Shown piece after piece: positions 8,835 through 19,040 of a stretch of 64,000 bases of DNA. The notes under the pieces were generated by a model that was not told where the DNA came from, searched no databases, and saw only the letters and a program-made list of their open reading frames with translations. This DNA comes from Mesostigma viride (lineage: Eukaryota; Streptophyta; Mesostigmatophyceae; Mesostigmatales; Mesostigmataceae), in assembly GCA_009746045.1 (NCBI GenBank), contig RPFO01000072.1, positions 3,545,237-3,609,236 on the forward strand, written 5' to 3'. Every line of letters starts with the position of its first letter. Position 1 is the first letter of the stretch. Made by a program: the position numbers and the translations under genes.

Positions 8835-10513
8835 ATGGCTTCATCTTCCGGCGCCCAAATGATGATGCTTAAGGCTCGCGGTCCCCAGGACATCGCGACC
8901 ATTGGCAACCCCGAGGTAACTTTTTTCAAGTCCGTGTTTCCTAGGCACACCAACTATGCATGGGAGGACCTCGAAATTACGCAATCAACCGGGTCCTCTG
9001 GGTACGGTCAGAACTTGGAGTTCAAGATGTCTCGCGTGGGAGACCTCATCACTAAGATGATGTTAGTCATAAACATGTCCGCTGTTCCTGGATGGGACGG
9101 TTCTTTCGCCCCTTTCATCTGGGACTTCCCTCGCGCGCTGATCGAGTACGTCGAGTTTATAGTTGGAGGATACATGATTGAACGAATCACGGGTGACATG
9201 CTCCATATCTGGGACGTCATTAATCGCCCGGATTACGCCAGTTGGGTAGAAAACATGCCAACTAGTCACGGAGGCAGCGTCAAGTTTAACAAGGCTGGAA
9301 AGATGACCGAGTTCTTCGACGGCAGGTCTCCTCAGTACATTTACATCCCTCTCGAGTTCGCGTTCACGTGCGAGCCGGGCACTTGTTTCCCCATGATTGC
9401 TTTGTCTTTCCACGAAGTCCGCGTGAAGGTAAAGTTTGCCACGGCCGACAAGATCTTCACTAGCTACTCAAAGTCCGACCCAGTTTACGACACAGTCCCC
9501 GGAGTGATCGGAGCGACCGTAAAGTCAAGTCTGAACACCTCTGCAACCCCTGACTACAACTTGATCCGTTCCATTATCCGGTCGAGGTATTTGGACCAGT
9601 CATATGGTAACCAATGGCGCAGCTCATCTCGGAGACCGGAGATCGCAAGTGGGTTAAGCACGTGATCGAGAACGCAATGTATACCGACAAGATTACAAAC
9701 GTGTTAGCTACTGCCACTCCTCCCAACGGGACTTCTGACGGAAAGCTGGAGATTTCTTTCGAGATCGCCGACTACAATTCGGCGACGGGGACGACTCGGA
9801 AGTTTGTTATCACCGATTCGATGATTCCTCCCGCCGAAAAGTTTGTGCCTATGTTTACTTCCGTCGCCCCAAATCAGCGTCAGGTGTGGGCTAGCAACCC
9901 ACCCACGTTCACAACTCGACTTGTCGGTCGGTATGTCTTTTTGGACGACTACGAGAGGCAACAGTTTGCCAGTGAGTCGCATGAGTTTCTGATGACTGAG
10001 AACCAGTTGCACACTCAGTATGTGGGCGGGCAAGAGCAGGTGACGATCGACCTCAAGTTCAACCATCCCGTAAAGGAGCTGCTGTTTTTCTATCGACCTG
10101 ACAACTGGGCAGAGCCCGAGACAACGGTAAAGGGCTACTATAAGGGCTATTGGTCGTTTCGCAACCCGAACAGCAGCTTTGGAGAGGGGCACCTCTTCCG
10201 TTCCGCGAATCTCATTTTGAACTCCCAAAATATGTACGGAGACGGCAAGGATCCTGTTTACTTTTCATACGTGATCCCAACCCAGTTCCATAAGCGCGTT
10301 GACTCGGATCACAACATTTACATCATCCCCTTTTGTTTGGACCCTGGCAGCTGCAAGCCTACCGGTTCCGTGAATATGTCTCGTTTGGACGATGTGAAGT
10401 TGGTCCTGACTGGTCTCGGCGGCGTGCCACCTGGTACCATTCACGTCTATGCTCGGAACTTCAACTTGCTTTCTATCCAGTCCGGCATGGGAGGCAAGCG
10501 TTACGCGTCGTAA
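8835..10513 (+). CDS. MCP: Major capsid protein 2 (frame broken once)
   Basis: Two frames (8835-9665 and 9614-10513) form one MCP of about 560 residues. The N-terminal jelly roll has MLKARGPQDIATIGNPEVTFFKS, PRHTNYAWEDLEI, SRVGDLITKMMLVINM, VEFIVGGYMIERITGDMLHIWD and HGGSVKF. The C-terminal jelly roll has GRYVFLDDYERQQFA, FNHPVKELLFFYRPDNW, YGDGKDPVYFSYVIP, IIPFCLDPGSCKPTGSVNMSRLDDVKL and the ending SGMGGKRYAS. The frames meet near 9611-9612, where one C of a C run appears missing. Between the two rolls is a ~100-residue loop longer than in standard MCPs, but far shorter than in MCP3. Confidence 0.92.
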
Positions 10514-10554
10514 AAAAAAAAAAGACTGTATTATATTAGAATCTACACCAAACC
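10514..10554 (+). promoter_or_regulatory. Short promoter region of MCP3
   Basis: The 41-base gap between MCP2 and MCP3 holds an A run (10512-10523) and the box tattatatta (10529-10538), about 17 bases before the ATG at 10555. The box resembles those before MCP1, MCP2 and the fibre gene at 49689. Confidence 0.5.
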
Positions 10555-13500
10555 ATGTCTTCGTGCGCAGTTATGTGGATCCGTAGCAAGGGAAGTCAAG
10601 ATGTGATGTTGGTCGTGGACCCAGAGATCACTTTTTGGAAGTCCACGTGGAGCCGTCATACGAACTACGCGATGGAGGATGCCGAGATCACTCAAACTGC
10701 GGGTGTTGTGACGTACGGCCAGCTTATCGAGTTCAAAATCCCGCGCTCCGGAGACCTTCTTCACAAGGTGATGCTTTACTTGGACGTCGAGGAGTTTCCG
10801 AATCTAAAGTACTCTCCTTTTGCAAAGGACTTTGCGCGCATCCTCATCAAGTACGTTGAGCTTGTGATTGGCGGGTTTAGCATCGAGCGGCTTACCGGTG
10901 ATTTCTTGCACGTGATGGACATCCTGTCGCGCAAGAGTCACAAGAGTAGCGTTGATAACTTGCCAACCAACCACGGTGGTAGCGTCAAGTTTGACGAGTT
11001 TGGCGATGTGTATGAGTATTGCAACGGTACCCGGCGGCAGCACATTTACATCCCTATCGAGTTTGCTTTTACAATGGACCCTGGCCTGGCCCTTCCTATG
11101 ATCGCGATTCAGCATCACGATGTGGTAATTCGCGTCCAATTCGCCGACCCTGATGACATTTTCACGTATTACGCAAACGATTTCCCCGTAGACACCGCGA
11201 CCAGCGCTCCGATCGACTACTCCAAGTTCCCTTATAACCAGACTACCGCGGACAACGCAGCTGCTGGGTACTGGGACTTCGACGGTGACCTAGACAACAC
11301 TGGCAGTCGTCAGCCGACTGCTCTGATGCCCAAGTTCCAGCTGTTTAATTATACTAATAGCGAGAACGCGATAAAGTCGTCTGGGGGCGTCTACGGCGCC
11401 ACTTCTAATCACGCAATGGTTGATCTGAGTGATGCCGGGTTTAACGGTGGGGACGATACTTTCACCGTTGCGACAACGGTTACTTGTCCAGCAACCAATC
11501 AGCAGGGTGTCGGGCAGAACATCTTGACGTACGGAAGTGCCACGGACAACATTTCACTCCAGACCGGGTCGTCCGGAGACTTGAAGCTGTGGGTCGAGAC
11601 GGGCGGGGTTACGACTCAGATGGAGACCTTTCCTCAGGACCAACTTTACATCGGAGACGGCCAGAGCCACGCGCTCGTGCTCACCCGCGTCGAGACGATC
11701 ACGGCCGGTTCAGTCCCTGGTACAGTTCCCGGGCGATGGGAGTTTGCGGGCGGATCGCCTGCAAACACCGGTACCGGGTCAGCGGCTGCCCAGGTGATCG
11801 GTTCTCAAGTTTCGATCGCCGGCGGCGAGATCGTATGGTCGAATACGGCTGCTGATTACACGACAGCGGTGAACTCTCATGACCGAGTCCAGATTCCTCT
11901 GACAGACGGGGATAAGACTGGCTTGAACCTTTTTTCAGTCTCGTTCGAGTTCTATTTGTCAAGTGCCGCTCTGGACTCAAACCCCATTCCCTTGTTCAAT
12001 ATTGGCCCGGCGACAACGTCCGACATGGCCGCAAACCGCAAGAACAGAATGTCTCTCTACCTCTCACCTAATGCAACTGAGATGTACATCGTGACTCAGG
12101 GCGATAATGCAACCACGGACCGTAGGATGCGCGTTAACGTTTCTGCCGTTTCGTTGAACGCGTGGCACACGTTTACGGTCACTCGTCTACCATATCCGAA
12201 GTTCGGCACCTCTACTGGTACTTCTGCCCAGAGCATCAACTCCGTGGGTATTTTCATCGACGGCGTTCAGTGCCCGCTTCTGCTAATTGATGGTTCTTTG
12301 GGCGGTTTTGAGGCAAGCGCTGTTTTTGGAAACATCCTCACTTTCGGTCCTAGCGGGATCAGTGGTGTTGCATATTCCCCGAAGACAAAGCTCAAGATCC
12401 GCGGTGTCGATTTCTGGAACGGCCACTATCGCAATAACAACGACGTCTATCAGCTGTATGTTGATGGGCAGAAGAAGGAGATCCATCCTCTTTGGCCAAA
12501 GATGTCACAACCAACGATTGTTGACAAGAAGCTGTATCTCGGTAACAGTCCCGACACTGCAACCACGTTTGCGGCGAAGAACAATGTCAAGTGGGAGTAC
12601 GTCTGGTTCTACAATCTTGCGGTCACGCCTAACGATATCGGTGCGACTTCGGGCGTGGTTTCCAGCTCGGCACGCTTGCCAGTGGTTCGGCAGATTTTTG
12701 CTCTCCAGCCAACGACGATGTTCGCAGCCGCCAAGGGGTCGGACGTTGTTACCAACAACGGAGCGTATTGGGCGAACCTGGTTGACACGCAAGGGACGTC
12801 GCGTTTCTCTGTGGACACATGGACAACGGGAGCGGGCGGTATCCTGACTGCGGCGGTCGTCCGTGTTAAGGCGCTCGGAAATGGCGATCTTTTTGGCAAT
12901 TCGGGTGACTGGCTTATCGCTATCGACTCTTTCAAGATTCCTCAATCCATTAACTACACCGTCGGAGAGTCTCAGGTGTTTGTTCATCCGCGTGCAGGAT
13001 GGATAACTAGGCCGCCAAAGTTCGAGTGCAAGCTGGTGGCCCGGTTTTTCTACCTCGACGACTTCGAGAGGAAGCAGTTTGCGCTTAACGGTCACGAGTA
13101 CCTTATAACGGAAACGCAGTACTTCCAGCAGCACGTCGGGGGGGAGAACGAGGTCGACCTCGACCTTCGTTTTAACCATCCTGTGAAGGAACTTTTGTTC
13201 TGGTATAAGCCTGCGGATTTGTCCTTTGTGGCAAATAAGTTCCGCTCCGACGCGGATTTCGGATACAACGCGTATTGGAAGTTTTACAATGACAACAGCG
13301 AGTTCGGAGACGGACATCTTTTCACCCGGGCGAACTTGTATATGAACTCGCAGAGCCTTTACGGAGATGGTCGCGATCCTATCTATTTCTCTTACCTCGT
13401 CCCCGCCGATTTCCATACGCGCGTGGAGAAGAACTCCCGCGTGTACTGCATCCCGTTTTGTTTGAGGCCGGAGTCGTGGAAGCCGTCAGGGAGCGTCAAC

Positions 13501-13653
13501 ATGTCCCGTCTAGATAGCGTGAAGCTGGCTCTTAAGGGGCTAGGGTCTTCCTCAAAGGGAGGAATCCCAGCCGGCACTATCGACGTATATGCGCGTAGTT
13601 TCAACCTTGTTCGAATTCAGTCTGGTATGGGAGGCAAGCGGTTCGCCTCGTAA
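10555..13653 (+). CDS. MCP: Major capsid protein 3 with a ~600-residue lectin-like insert
   Basis: The frame is intact and codes for 1032 residues, about twice the usual MCP length. Residues 1-210 are the N-terminal jelly roll (SRHTNYAMEDAEI, PRSGDLLHKVMLYLDV, VELVIGGFSIERLTGDFLHVMD, NHGGSVKF). Residues ~815-1032 are the C-terminal roll (ARFFYLDDFERKQFAL, FNHPVKELLFWYKP, DPIYFSYLVPADFHTR, PSGSVNMSRLDSVKL, ending SGMGGKRFAS). Between them, about 600 residues form a Ser/Thr/Gly/Asn-rich, beta-type region that looks like one or two concanavalin/LamG-like modules: FSVSFEFYLSS, NAWHTFTVTRLPYP, SVGIFIDGVQ, KLKIRGVDFWNG and KWEYVWFYNLAVTPNDIGA are typical of LamG strands. The insert lies in the loop that points to the capsid outside in known MCPs, so it could be a sugar-binding surface decoration. 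No frameshift was found in 3.1 kb. Confidence 0.92.
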   Translation: MSSCAVMWIRSKGSQDVMLVVDPEITFWKSTWSRHTNYAMEDAEITQTAGVVTYGQLIEFKIPRSGDLLHKVMLYLDVEEFPNLKYSPFAKDFARILIKYVELVIGGFSIERLTGDFLHVMDILSRKSHKSSVDNLPTNHGGSVKFDEFGDVYEYCNGTRRQHIYIPIEFAFTMDPGLALPMIAIQHHDVVIRVQFADPDDIFTYYANDFPVDTATSAPIDYSKFPYNQTTADNAAAGYWDFDGDLDNTGSRQPTALMPKFQLFNYTNSENAIKSSGGVYGATSNHAMVDLSDAGFNGGDDTFTVATTVTCPATNQQGVGQNILTYGSATDNISLQTGSSGDLKLWVETGGVTTQMETFPQDQLYIGDGQSHALVLTRVETITAGSVPGTVPGRWEFAGGSPANTGTGSAAAQVIGSQVSIAGGEIVWSNTAADYTTAVNSHDRVQIPLTDGDKTGLNLFSVSFEFYLSSAALDSNPIPLFNIGPATTSDMAANRKNRMSLYLSPNATEMYIVTQGDNATTDRRMRVNVSAVSLNAWHTFTVTRLPYPKFGTSTGTSAQSINSVGIFIDGVQCPLLLIDGSLGGFEASAVFGNILTFGPSGISGVAYSPKTKLKIRGVDFWNGHYRNNNDVYQLYVDGQKKEIHPLWPKMSQPTIVDKKLYLGNSPDTATTFAAKNNVKWEYVWFYNLAVTPNDIGATSGVVSSSARLPVVRQIFALQPTTMFAAAKGSDVVTNNGAYWANLVDTQGTSRFSVDTWTTGAGGILTAAVVRVKALGNGDLFGNSGDWLIAIDSFKIPQSINYTVGESQVFVHPRAGWITRPPKFECKLVARFFYLDDFERKQFALNGHEYLITETQYFQQHVGGENEVDLDLRFNHPVKELLFWYKPADLSFVANKFRSDADFGYNAYWKFYNDNSEFGDGHLFTRANLYMNSQSLYGDGRDPIYFSYLVPADFHTRVEKNSRVYCIPFCLRPESWKPSGSVNMSRLDSVKLALKGLGSSSKGGIPAGTIDVYARSFNLVRIQSGMGGKRFAS

Positions 13654-13700
13654 TTGCATGCTTAACTCGGTAATAAAAATTCTTTCCATTCATATAAGTA

Positions 13701-13896
13701 TCCATTTCTGGCCTTGCCTTGCTTTGCATGCATCACCACAAAACATCAAATTTATTACAATATGTGTGCTAGCTCTATACGGTGGAATAACACAGACATG
13801 TCTACCAGATGGCAACACGGCCATCTGTATGCTAGGGTGAGCACACTATGTGAATGTGCAGGGCCAGCCCACAGCAGCTGTGCCCCTGCTCTACCC
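13701..13896 (+). repeat. PAT element 1, split repeat B2
   Basis: This 196-base segment starts with tccatttctggccttgcc and matches 14132-14327 essentially base for base. It is the outer copy of the B repeat. It is followed by 25 bases containing gggtgggcgggtggg, a motif also found before the A2 repeat of PAT element 2. Confidence 0.9.
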
Positions 13897-13921
13897 CCTT
13901 TTGCCAGGGTGGGCGGGTGGG

Positions 13922-14132
13922 AGGCAAAAGAAAACAACCTGCTTCCCTAGAATGGAAGCCCACCCTTTATAGCAACCACCTCTCCAGCCAACCCCTACCT
14001 GGGTGGCTGGGGTACGGGTGCCAGCACAAAAAAATATTTTTTCTAAAATTATTTTTTCTTTTGGTGCTATACGGCGTTGCATTCTCCGCTCAGCAGGTTA
14101 GTCATAGATAAAATGAGCATAGCTCACCAAAT
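13922..14132 (+). repeat. PAT element 1, split repeat A2
   Basis: This 211-base segment starts with aggcaaaagaaaacaacc, ends with gcatagctcaccaaat, and matches 18821-19031. It is joined directly to B1, as required for the B1-A2-B2 block. Confidence 0.9.
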
Positions 14133-14327
14133 CCATTTCTGGCCTTGCCTTGCTTTGCATGCATCACCACAAAACATCAAATTTATTACAATATGTGTGC
14201 TAGCTCTATACGGTGGAATAACACAGACATGTCTACCAGATGGCAACACGGCCATCTGTATGCTAGGGTGAGCACACTATGTGAATGTGCAGGGCCAGCC
14301 CACAGCAGCTGTGCCCCTGCTCTACCC
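14132..14327 (+). repeat. PAT element 1, split repeat B1
   Basis: This is the inner copy of the 196-base B repeat. The 195 bases from here to the end of the recombinase ORF hold no gene I can support; they are the non-coding 3' tail of the element. Confidence 0.88.
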
Positions 14328-14522
14328 ACATCTCCTTACATGGCTAACAGCCGAAAATACGTAGGACATGCAAAAAAGAAAACTTAAACTACCTAGCTAT
14401 GGGGGTACTTTGTCCCAACCCAGGTTCACCCTCGGGTTAGTTAAACCATTTCCCCCCTGACCTCCCACACAAGGGTGAGGTCAGTTGATAGCTAAAAGAC
14501 GAGAGGTAAAAACAGGAGGACG

Positions 14523-17452
14523 TCAAAACTCGACGCCACCGAAGTGGCGCCGGAAAGCCGCTGGGTCAAAACCCAGGGCCTGAGCCCAGAGGGCGGGTGG
14601 GATGTCGCGCCCCAGGAGGCTGCGGTGGAGGCCAATGTAGCGCGTGACCGAGAGGGCCGAAGCCCACCGGCCGCGCAGCTGGATGGCCTCCGGCGACTCG
14701 CCAGCGATGGCGTCGTGCGTCGCCCCCCATGCCGGAGGCTGTGAAAAGAAAACATCCCTGGGATGCTCATGCGGGCCTGCACAGCCTCCCACTGCTGCCT
14801 AGCCTGGCTGTACGTTAAGCCTCGAAAGAGGAGTGCATCCGGGGGCTGGCCAGCCGTCAGACGTCGCAGGAGCCACAAAGAAAGTGGATCCCGGACGAGG
14901 ACGTGCTGGGCCGCCCCCTGCGCAGTTTTGGGGTTGCGCAGCACAAGGGCACCGACCATGGGCCCTGGCTCGAGAAGGGGGTGGCCGGGATGAGCCACAT
15001 CCCGAACCCGCAGCCCTAGCGCCTCGCTAATGCGTAAATACTGCTGGAAAGCAATAATAATCAACGCACTCAAATGCACCTGTCGACGTGAAACTAGCAA
15101 CAGGGCAGTGAAATAGCAAAGGCGCCAGGGCATAGGCGGAGGGCTGACAGCCGGAACAAGCCGCTGCCAACCTGCTAGCAGGCGGTCCGCCAGTACCCAA
15201 TTCCGAACAATGTCGGGGTAGTACAGGTGCAGACAGGCCTTGGCATGCTGGCATAAGGTACGCCCCCGCCCGCCTCTGGCATGGTAGACAGCAGAAATCC
15301 ACTCACAGAAAATGGCTTCGGCGTCAGCTGGGTCGACAGGGCCAGGTGGCGCCCACGCCACGTAGACAGCCGCCGCACGTCGGTACGCTGGCAAGGTAGA
15401 CACAGGGTTGACTGTGCCCTCCAAAAGTGCCAAGTCCCGAGGGCGTCGCGCCCCCTCAGGCCCAGGGTTGGGATGCACGTCACCACACCGGGTCAAGTCA
15501 GGAACCCAAGCGCCACGCCGACTGGCCTTGTCAGCTGGGTTGTGGTCGGTAGCCACCCAGACCCAGTGGCTCTGCATGTCGCCAGCCAGTGACAGAGCGC
15601 AGTAGCGTCGAACCAGCTGGTTGAGACGGTAGGAAGACGACCGCCCTCTGACAAACGCCCCCACCACAGCACTGGAGTCTACGAGCCGGACGACTCGCTT
15701 ACCCCGACACGCCTTGGTCCGGCACGACCACTCGACCCCCTGTGTCGCAGCAATCGCCTCCTTGACGTTGATGTGGTTAGGCTGCCCCCGCCACCGGTAG
15801 GACAGTGCCGTACGCCAGTGGCCACTATCCAGCAGGCTGTAGTCCCCCTCCTCCATGCGCTCCAGGTCCCAGTCCTCCCCAGACGTTAAAGCTGTCGTCC
15901 GCCACCCCCGCGCTTCGCGCCGGGTCGCCAGCCGGGCACAATCGGCCCCAGGCAGGTCCCTGTAGACCACCCCACCGCCGGAGCCGCTCGCATCACTTGC
16001 GACGACCCGGTCAGAAAGGGGCCGGGCCCTGGCCGCCCTCAAAAAGGGGGCCAGGTCGATCGCCGCCTGAAGCTCCTGGCGGGCCCCCGCAGGGAGGCGC
16101 CAGCGGCGCCCAGGCAGGGAGGCATTCATGGCTGCTAGCAGCCGGTACGTCTCAGACCACACCGAAAGCATGGGGCGGCACAGCAGATGCATCCACACCC
16201 ACTTCCCAAGCACAGAACTAAGTTCGCGGTAGTATGTAAACCCGCGATCTAAGATTCTATGAGTAGCGGCGATAACTGCCACCACACGCTCAGGAACAGG
16301 CACCACGTCACCATCCCTTTGGTGAATGACCCCCACCGCCTGCACACCAGTCTGCTCTGCTGTCGCCCGTACCACCTTGTCAGACTTCTGCACCAGCCCA
16401 ACAGCGGCGTAGGCAGCCTGAACACGATCTAGCTGCTGATTCACCCCATCCACCGACGCACAGTGGGTGAAATGGAGATCATCGATCGTCACAGCATGCA
16501 TACCTTCCAGATCCTGCCGAGATTCGAAGCACGGCGAGGGCGCCAAGGGCGCAGCAGGGTCCTCCTCCAGCCTCAGCCGGACGGTCTCCCCCGCCTCGTT
16601 GGCCTCCGCCACCAGGATCAGCGCGGACATGTTGATGCTCAGCCCACGACTAGCCTCCAACGGCGGCTTGGGGCCACAGCGGTACAACACAGACTGGTGC
16701 ACACACTGGGCCACCGCGACGGCCAGCTTGTTGCCCATTGGCCAGCACAACATCCACGGCCACACCTTCCGACGAGCCCCACTCAGGCCCACCAGATCCG
16801 ACCACACCGGCATCCACGCACAGTACCGCCGCATCCAAACTGGCAGGCGGAGTCTGTTGTAGTACGAATCCAAATCTGATACGCCCCCAAAAACATCCTC
16901 CCCAGCGCGCGTGGGCAAATCGCAAATCACGCCAAGGTGTGGTAAAAAAGCGGGCATAGGATCAGGTAGTGGCATGTTGCCACGCCGGTTGTCCACAATC
17001 AGCCGTATACGGCCGTCGGGCTTTCCGACCCCGAAAGTACCGTTCACCATAGGCGGCTCCTCCTCAAAAAATCCACCCAAAATCCCCCTCTCCACACACA
17101 CCGTGCAAACCCGCGCGAACTCCTCCATGCTACACCCCCGCGAGATCCGCATCGACTTCTGCAAGATCCGCTCTGCTGGGCTCAGCGTCCGTACCATCCT
17201 ACTCTCATCATTCAAAATTGCTCCCCAAGAGGGGGGTAGTAAGTTCAGCACATCCACTTGGCCACCTTCCCCCGGACCAGGCAAAGCCAAGCGTGCGGCC
17301 ACTAACGGTTCGTAAGGGGCTCCTTCAGCATATTCACCCCCATCCACTACAGATCCTGCCATTGCCGCTACGGAACCACCGTTCCGGCGGACAAAGGACC
17401 TGCAAGCATCATCGATCCCATCTAGGGCCGCCTGCTGCAGAGGCCCGGGCAC
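14523..17452 (-). CDS. PAT element 1 ORF2: RT, RNase H and tyrosine recombinase (one frame break)
   Basis: The frame starts at 17452. Domains in order: reverse transcriptase (GRIRLIVDNRRGNMPLPDP; catalytic VTIDDLHF near residue 325), RNase H (VVASDASGSGGG with catalytic D, then VNVKEAIAATQ-like HINVKEA, VRLVDSSAVVGAF, DHNPADKASR), an NPGP motif (DVHPNPGP), and a tyrosine recombinase with QQYLRISEALGLRV (first Arg), SFHSLRHGG (H-x-x-R) and, after a frame change, GRWASALSVTRYIGLHRSL (catalytic Tyr region). The frame change falls in a six-base C run at plus 14723-14728. Without it the protein ends at 14523 in full agreement with element 2; the unbroken frame ends at 14492 in unrelated sequence. 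Confidence 0.9.
15459..15482 (-). other. 2A-like NPGP motif between RNase H and recombinase
   Basis: The protein sequence GDVHPNPGP lies between the RNase H and the tyrosine recombinase of PAT element 1. It resembles the ribosome-skipping consensus D-(V/I)-E-x-N-P-G-P but has His in place of Glu. PAT element 2 has GVHPNPGP in the same place. Confidence 0.6.
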
Positions 17453-17648
17453 ACGGGCTGAACCTACAGCAGGCGGGTCTCGCCCCCCCCCCCCATCCAG
17501 TTTAACGCCCTAACCGTCTGACAGGCTAGTGTGCGAGCATTAAAAGCCCGACTCATCCTATCGCGCCTACGGCCTGAGCGTACCTGCTGCCACCAGTCAC
17601 GAGGTGGCAGGGGTGCTGGAAGAGGTAGTGGAAGAAGGCACCGCTCCC

Positions 17649-18752
17649 TCACTTGTTGTTGTTGGACGGGCCGCCCTGCCCCTTCTTGCCGGGACCCTGC
17701 TCCAGCTTGTGCTGCAGCTTCCCCATGCTCATCGCCGCCCGCACCGCCGGAGACGCCAGCATTGCTCCACCCTCCTGGAATGGCAGCATTGCCGACGGCG
17801 TCCCCTTCCAACCCGTCGACCCCACATCCACCAGCTGGCATGCCGTGATCAGCTTTGCCAGGTACTCGGCTGCTGCCAGCTCCAGAATTACTTCGGAGCG
17901 TGGCGTGGCCCAGTAGCCAAATTCTGTCACCATCGTGTCCAGAATTCCTGCCATCTGCAGGAGCAGCATCCGCCTCTCCCCGCTGGCTGAGCTGCCGTGC
18001 ATCGTCAGCATTAACGATGCACGGATGGACTTCCCCCCCACGCTCTCCGCGTAGTCCAGCATTCCTGGCAGCACCGCCTCCAGCATGTTGCTCACCAGCA
18101 CCGGCACTGCATGCCCACTCAGCGCCACCCCCTTCGTGCGCGCCAGTCTGCCAGCAGCCGTCGCTGCGGCTGGGCTTGCAGCTGCTGGAGTCTTTGCCTG
18201 GTCCAGCAGCTTCGACATAGCCGATATTAGGTCGCCAATATCTCCGCCAGTGCGGGCGTTGCCCGGCCGGGATGGAAGCCCTCCAGCTGGCGTTGCATAG
18301 CCCGTCTCGGTCCCCAGCAGCCGACCTAGGTTTCGGTCCAGGTCCGCCACAGCCTGGTCGATCGCCCCAGGAGCGCCATCGTCCTCCCCAGCGCCCGCTC
18401 CACCATGCCCCGCCCCTCCGCTTCCACCTGCCGAAGGGGGAACACCCCCCGTTCCCACCGCACCTGCTGACACTGGTGGGTCCGGCTCTGCAATAGCCTC
18501 CCCCAGTTGCGCTGCTAGCACATCGGCCAGGGCCTCCTCCCCATCCCAGTCGCTGACAAACCCCCGTTCCTCCAGGACGTCCATGACGTTCTTGGCACGC
18601 CCCGGAGTGAGCTTCTGGATCCGCTCTAGCCAGTTCCCCTCCCCTAGGATCTTCTGAACCGCAGTGGCGGCCTCCTTTGGGGTGCATCCCTCCTTGGCTG
18701 CTTGCTTGAGTTTCGCTAGGAAATTCCGGTCTGGGGCTGTCACTGTGGACAT
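17649..18752 (-). CDS. PAT element 1 gag-like protein
   Basis: The protein has 367 residues, starts at 18752 just inside the A1 repeat, and is the first ORF of the element, the position of gag in DIRS elements. The N-terminal ~90 residues are helix-rich (NFLAKLKQAAKEG, AATAVQKILGEGNWLERI), followed by a Gly/Ala/Pro-rich linker and a C-terminal helical block with SGERRMLLLQMAGILDTM and AAEYLAKLITACQLVDVG. The end is basic (GKKGQGGPSNNNK). The C-terminal block has a counterpart in the gag-like protein of PAT element 2 (LVESQGSGGWKV, SATMMEKLGKAQQ). No zinc knuckle is seen. The gene is intact. Confidence 0.75.
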   Translation of the reverse strand: MSTVTAPDRNFLAKLKQAAKEGCTPKEAATAVQKILGEGNWLERIQKLTPGRAKNVMDVLEERGFVSDWDGEEALADVLAAQLGEAIAEPDPPVSAGAVGTGGVPPSAGGSGGAGHGGAGAGEDDGAPGAIDQAVADLDRNLGRLLGTETGYATPAGGLPSRPGNARTGGDIGDLISAMSKLLDQAKTPAAASPAAATAAGRLARTKGVALSGHAVPVLVSNMLEAVLPGMLDYAESVGGKSIRASLMLTMHGSSASGERRMLLLQMAGILDTMVTEFGYWATPRSEVILELAAAEYLAKLITACQLVDVGSTGWKGTPSAMLPFQEGGAMLASPAVRAAMSMGKLQHKLEQGPGKKGQGGPSNNNK

Positions 18753-18820
18753 GGTAGGTTATACTGCTTGATGTGTTATCTTGCGTTTTGTTTTTTGTGT
18801 TGTGGTCACGTGAGGTTCTC

Positions 18821-19031
18821 AGGCAAAAGAAAACAACCTGCTTCCCTAGAATGGAAGCCCACCCTTTATAGCAACCACCTCTCCAGCCAACCCCTACCTG
18901 GGTGGCTGGGGTACGGGTGCCAGCACAAAAAAATATTTTTTCTAAAATTATTTTTTCTTTTGGTGCTATACGGCGTTGCATTCTCCGCTCAGCAGGTTAG
19001 TCATAGATAAAATGAGCATAGCTCACCAAAT
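18821..19031 (+). repeat. PAT element 1, split repeat A1
   Basis: This is the outer copy of the 211-base A repeat, at the 5' end of the element read on the minus strand. It ends 9 bases before the MCP4 start codon, so it now provides most of the sequence upstream of that gene. Confidence 0.9.
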
Positions 19032-19040
19032 ATCAACACG

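Larger units (their letters stand above)
13701..19031 (-). mobile_element. PAT-type DIRS retrotransposon 1
   Basis: Read on the minus strand, the element is A1 (19031-18821), gag-like ORF, RT-RNase H-tyrosine recombinase ORF, B1 (14327-14132), A2 (14132-13922), B2 (13896-13701). This is the split-direct-repeat order A1-ORFs-B1-A2-B2 of PAT/Ngaro/kangaroo-type DIRS elements, which use a tyrosine recombinase in place of an integrase. It lies between MCP3 and MCP4 and ends only 10 bases before the MCP4 start. No target-site duplication is evident, as expected for the group. The repeats look near-identical by eye, suggesting a recent insertion. Confidence 0.9.

Noticed and set aside
12505..13416. 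303-residue minus-strand ORF inside MCP3
   Set aside because: It lies fully antisense to the conserved C-terminal part of MCP3; its length follows from codon bias on the plus strand.
13701..14327. Small ORFs of 60-85 residues repeated in PAT element 1
   Set aside because: They are translations of the duplicated non-coding A and B repeats and carry no protein-like pattern.
17464..18981. 505-residue minus-strand ORF across PAT element 1
   Set aside because: It overlaps the gag-like ORF in another frame, starts in the A1 repeat and is mostly Gly/Arg/Trp-rich; the overlapping 367-residue frame has the better protein character.
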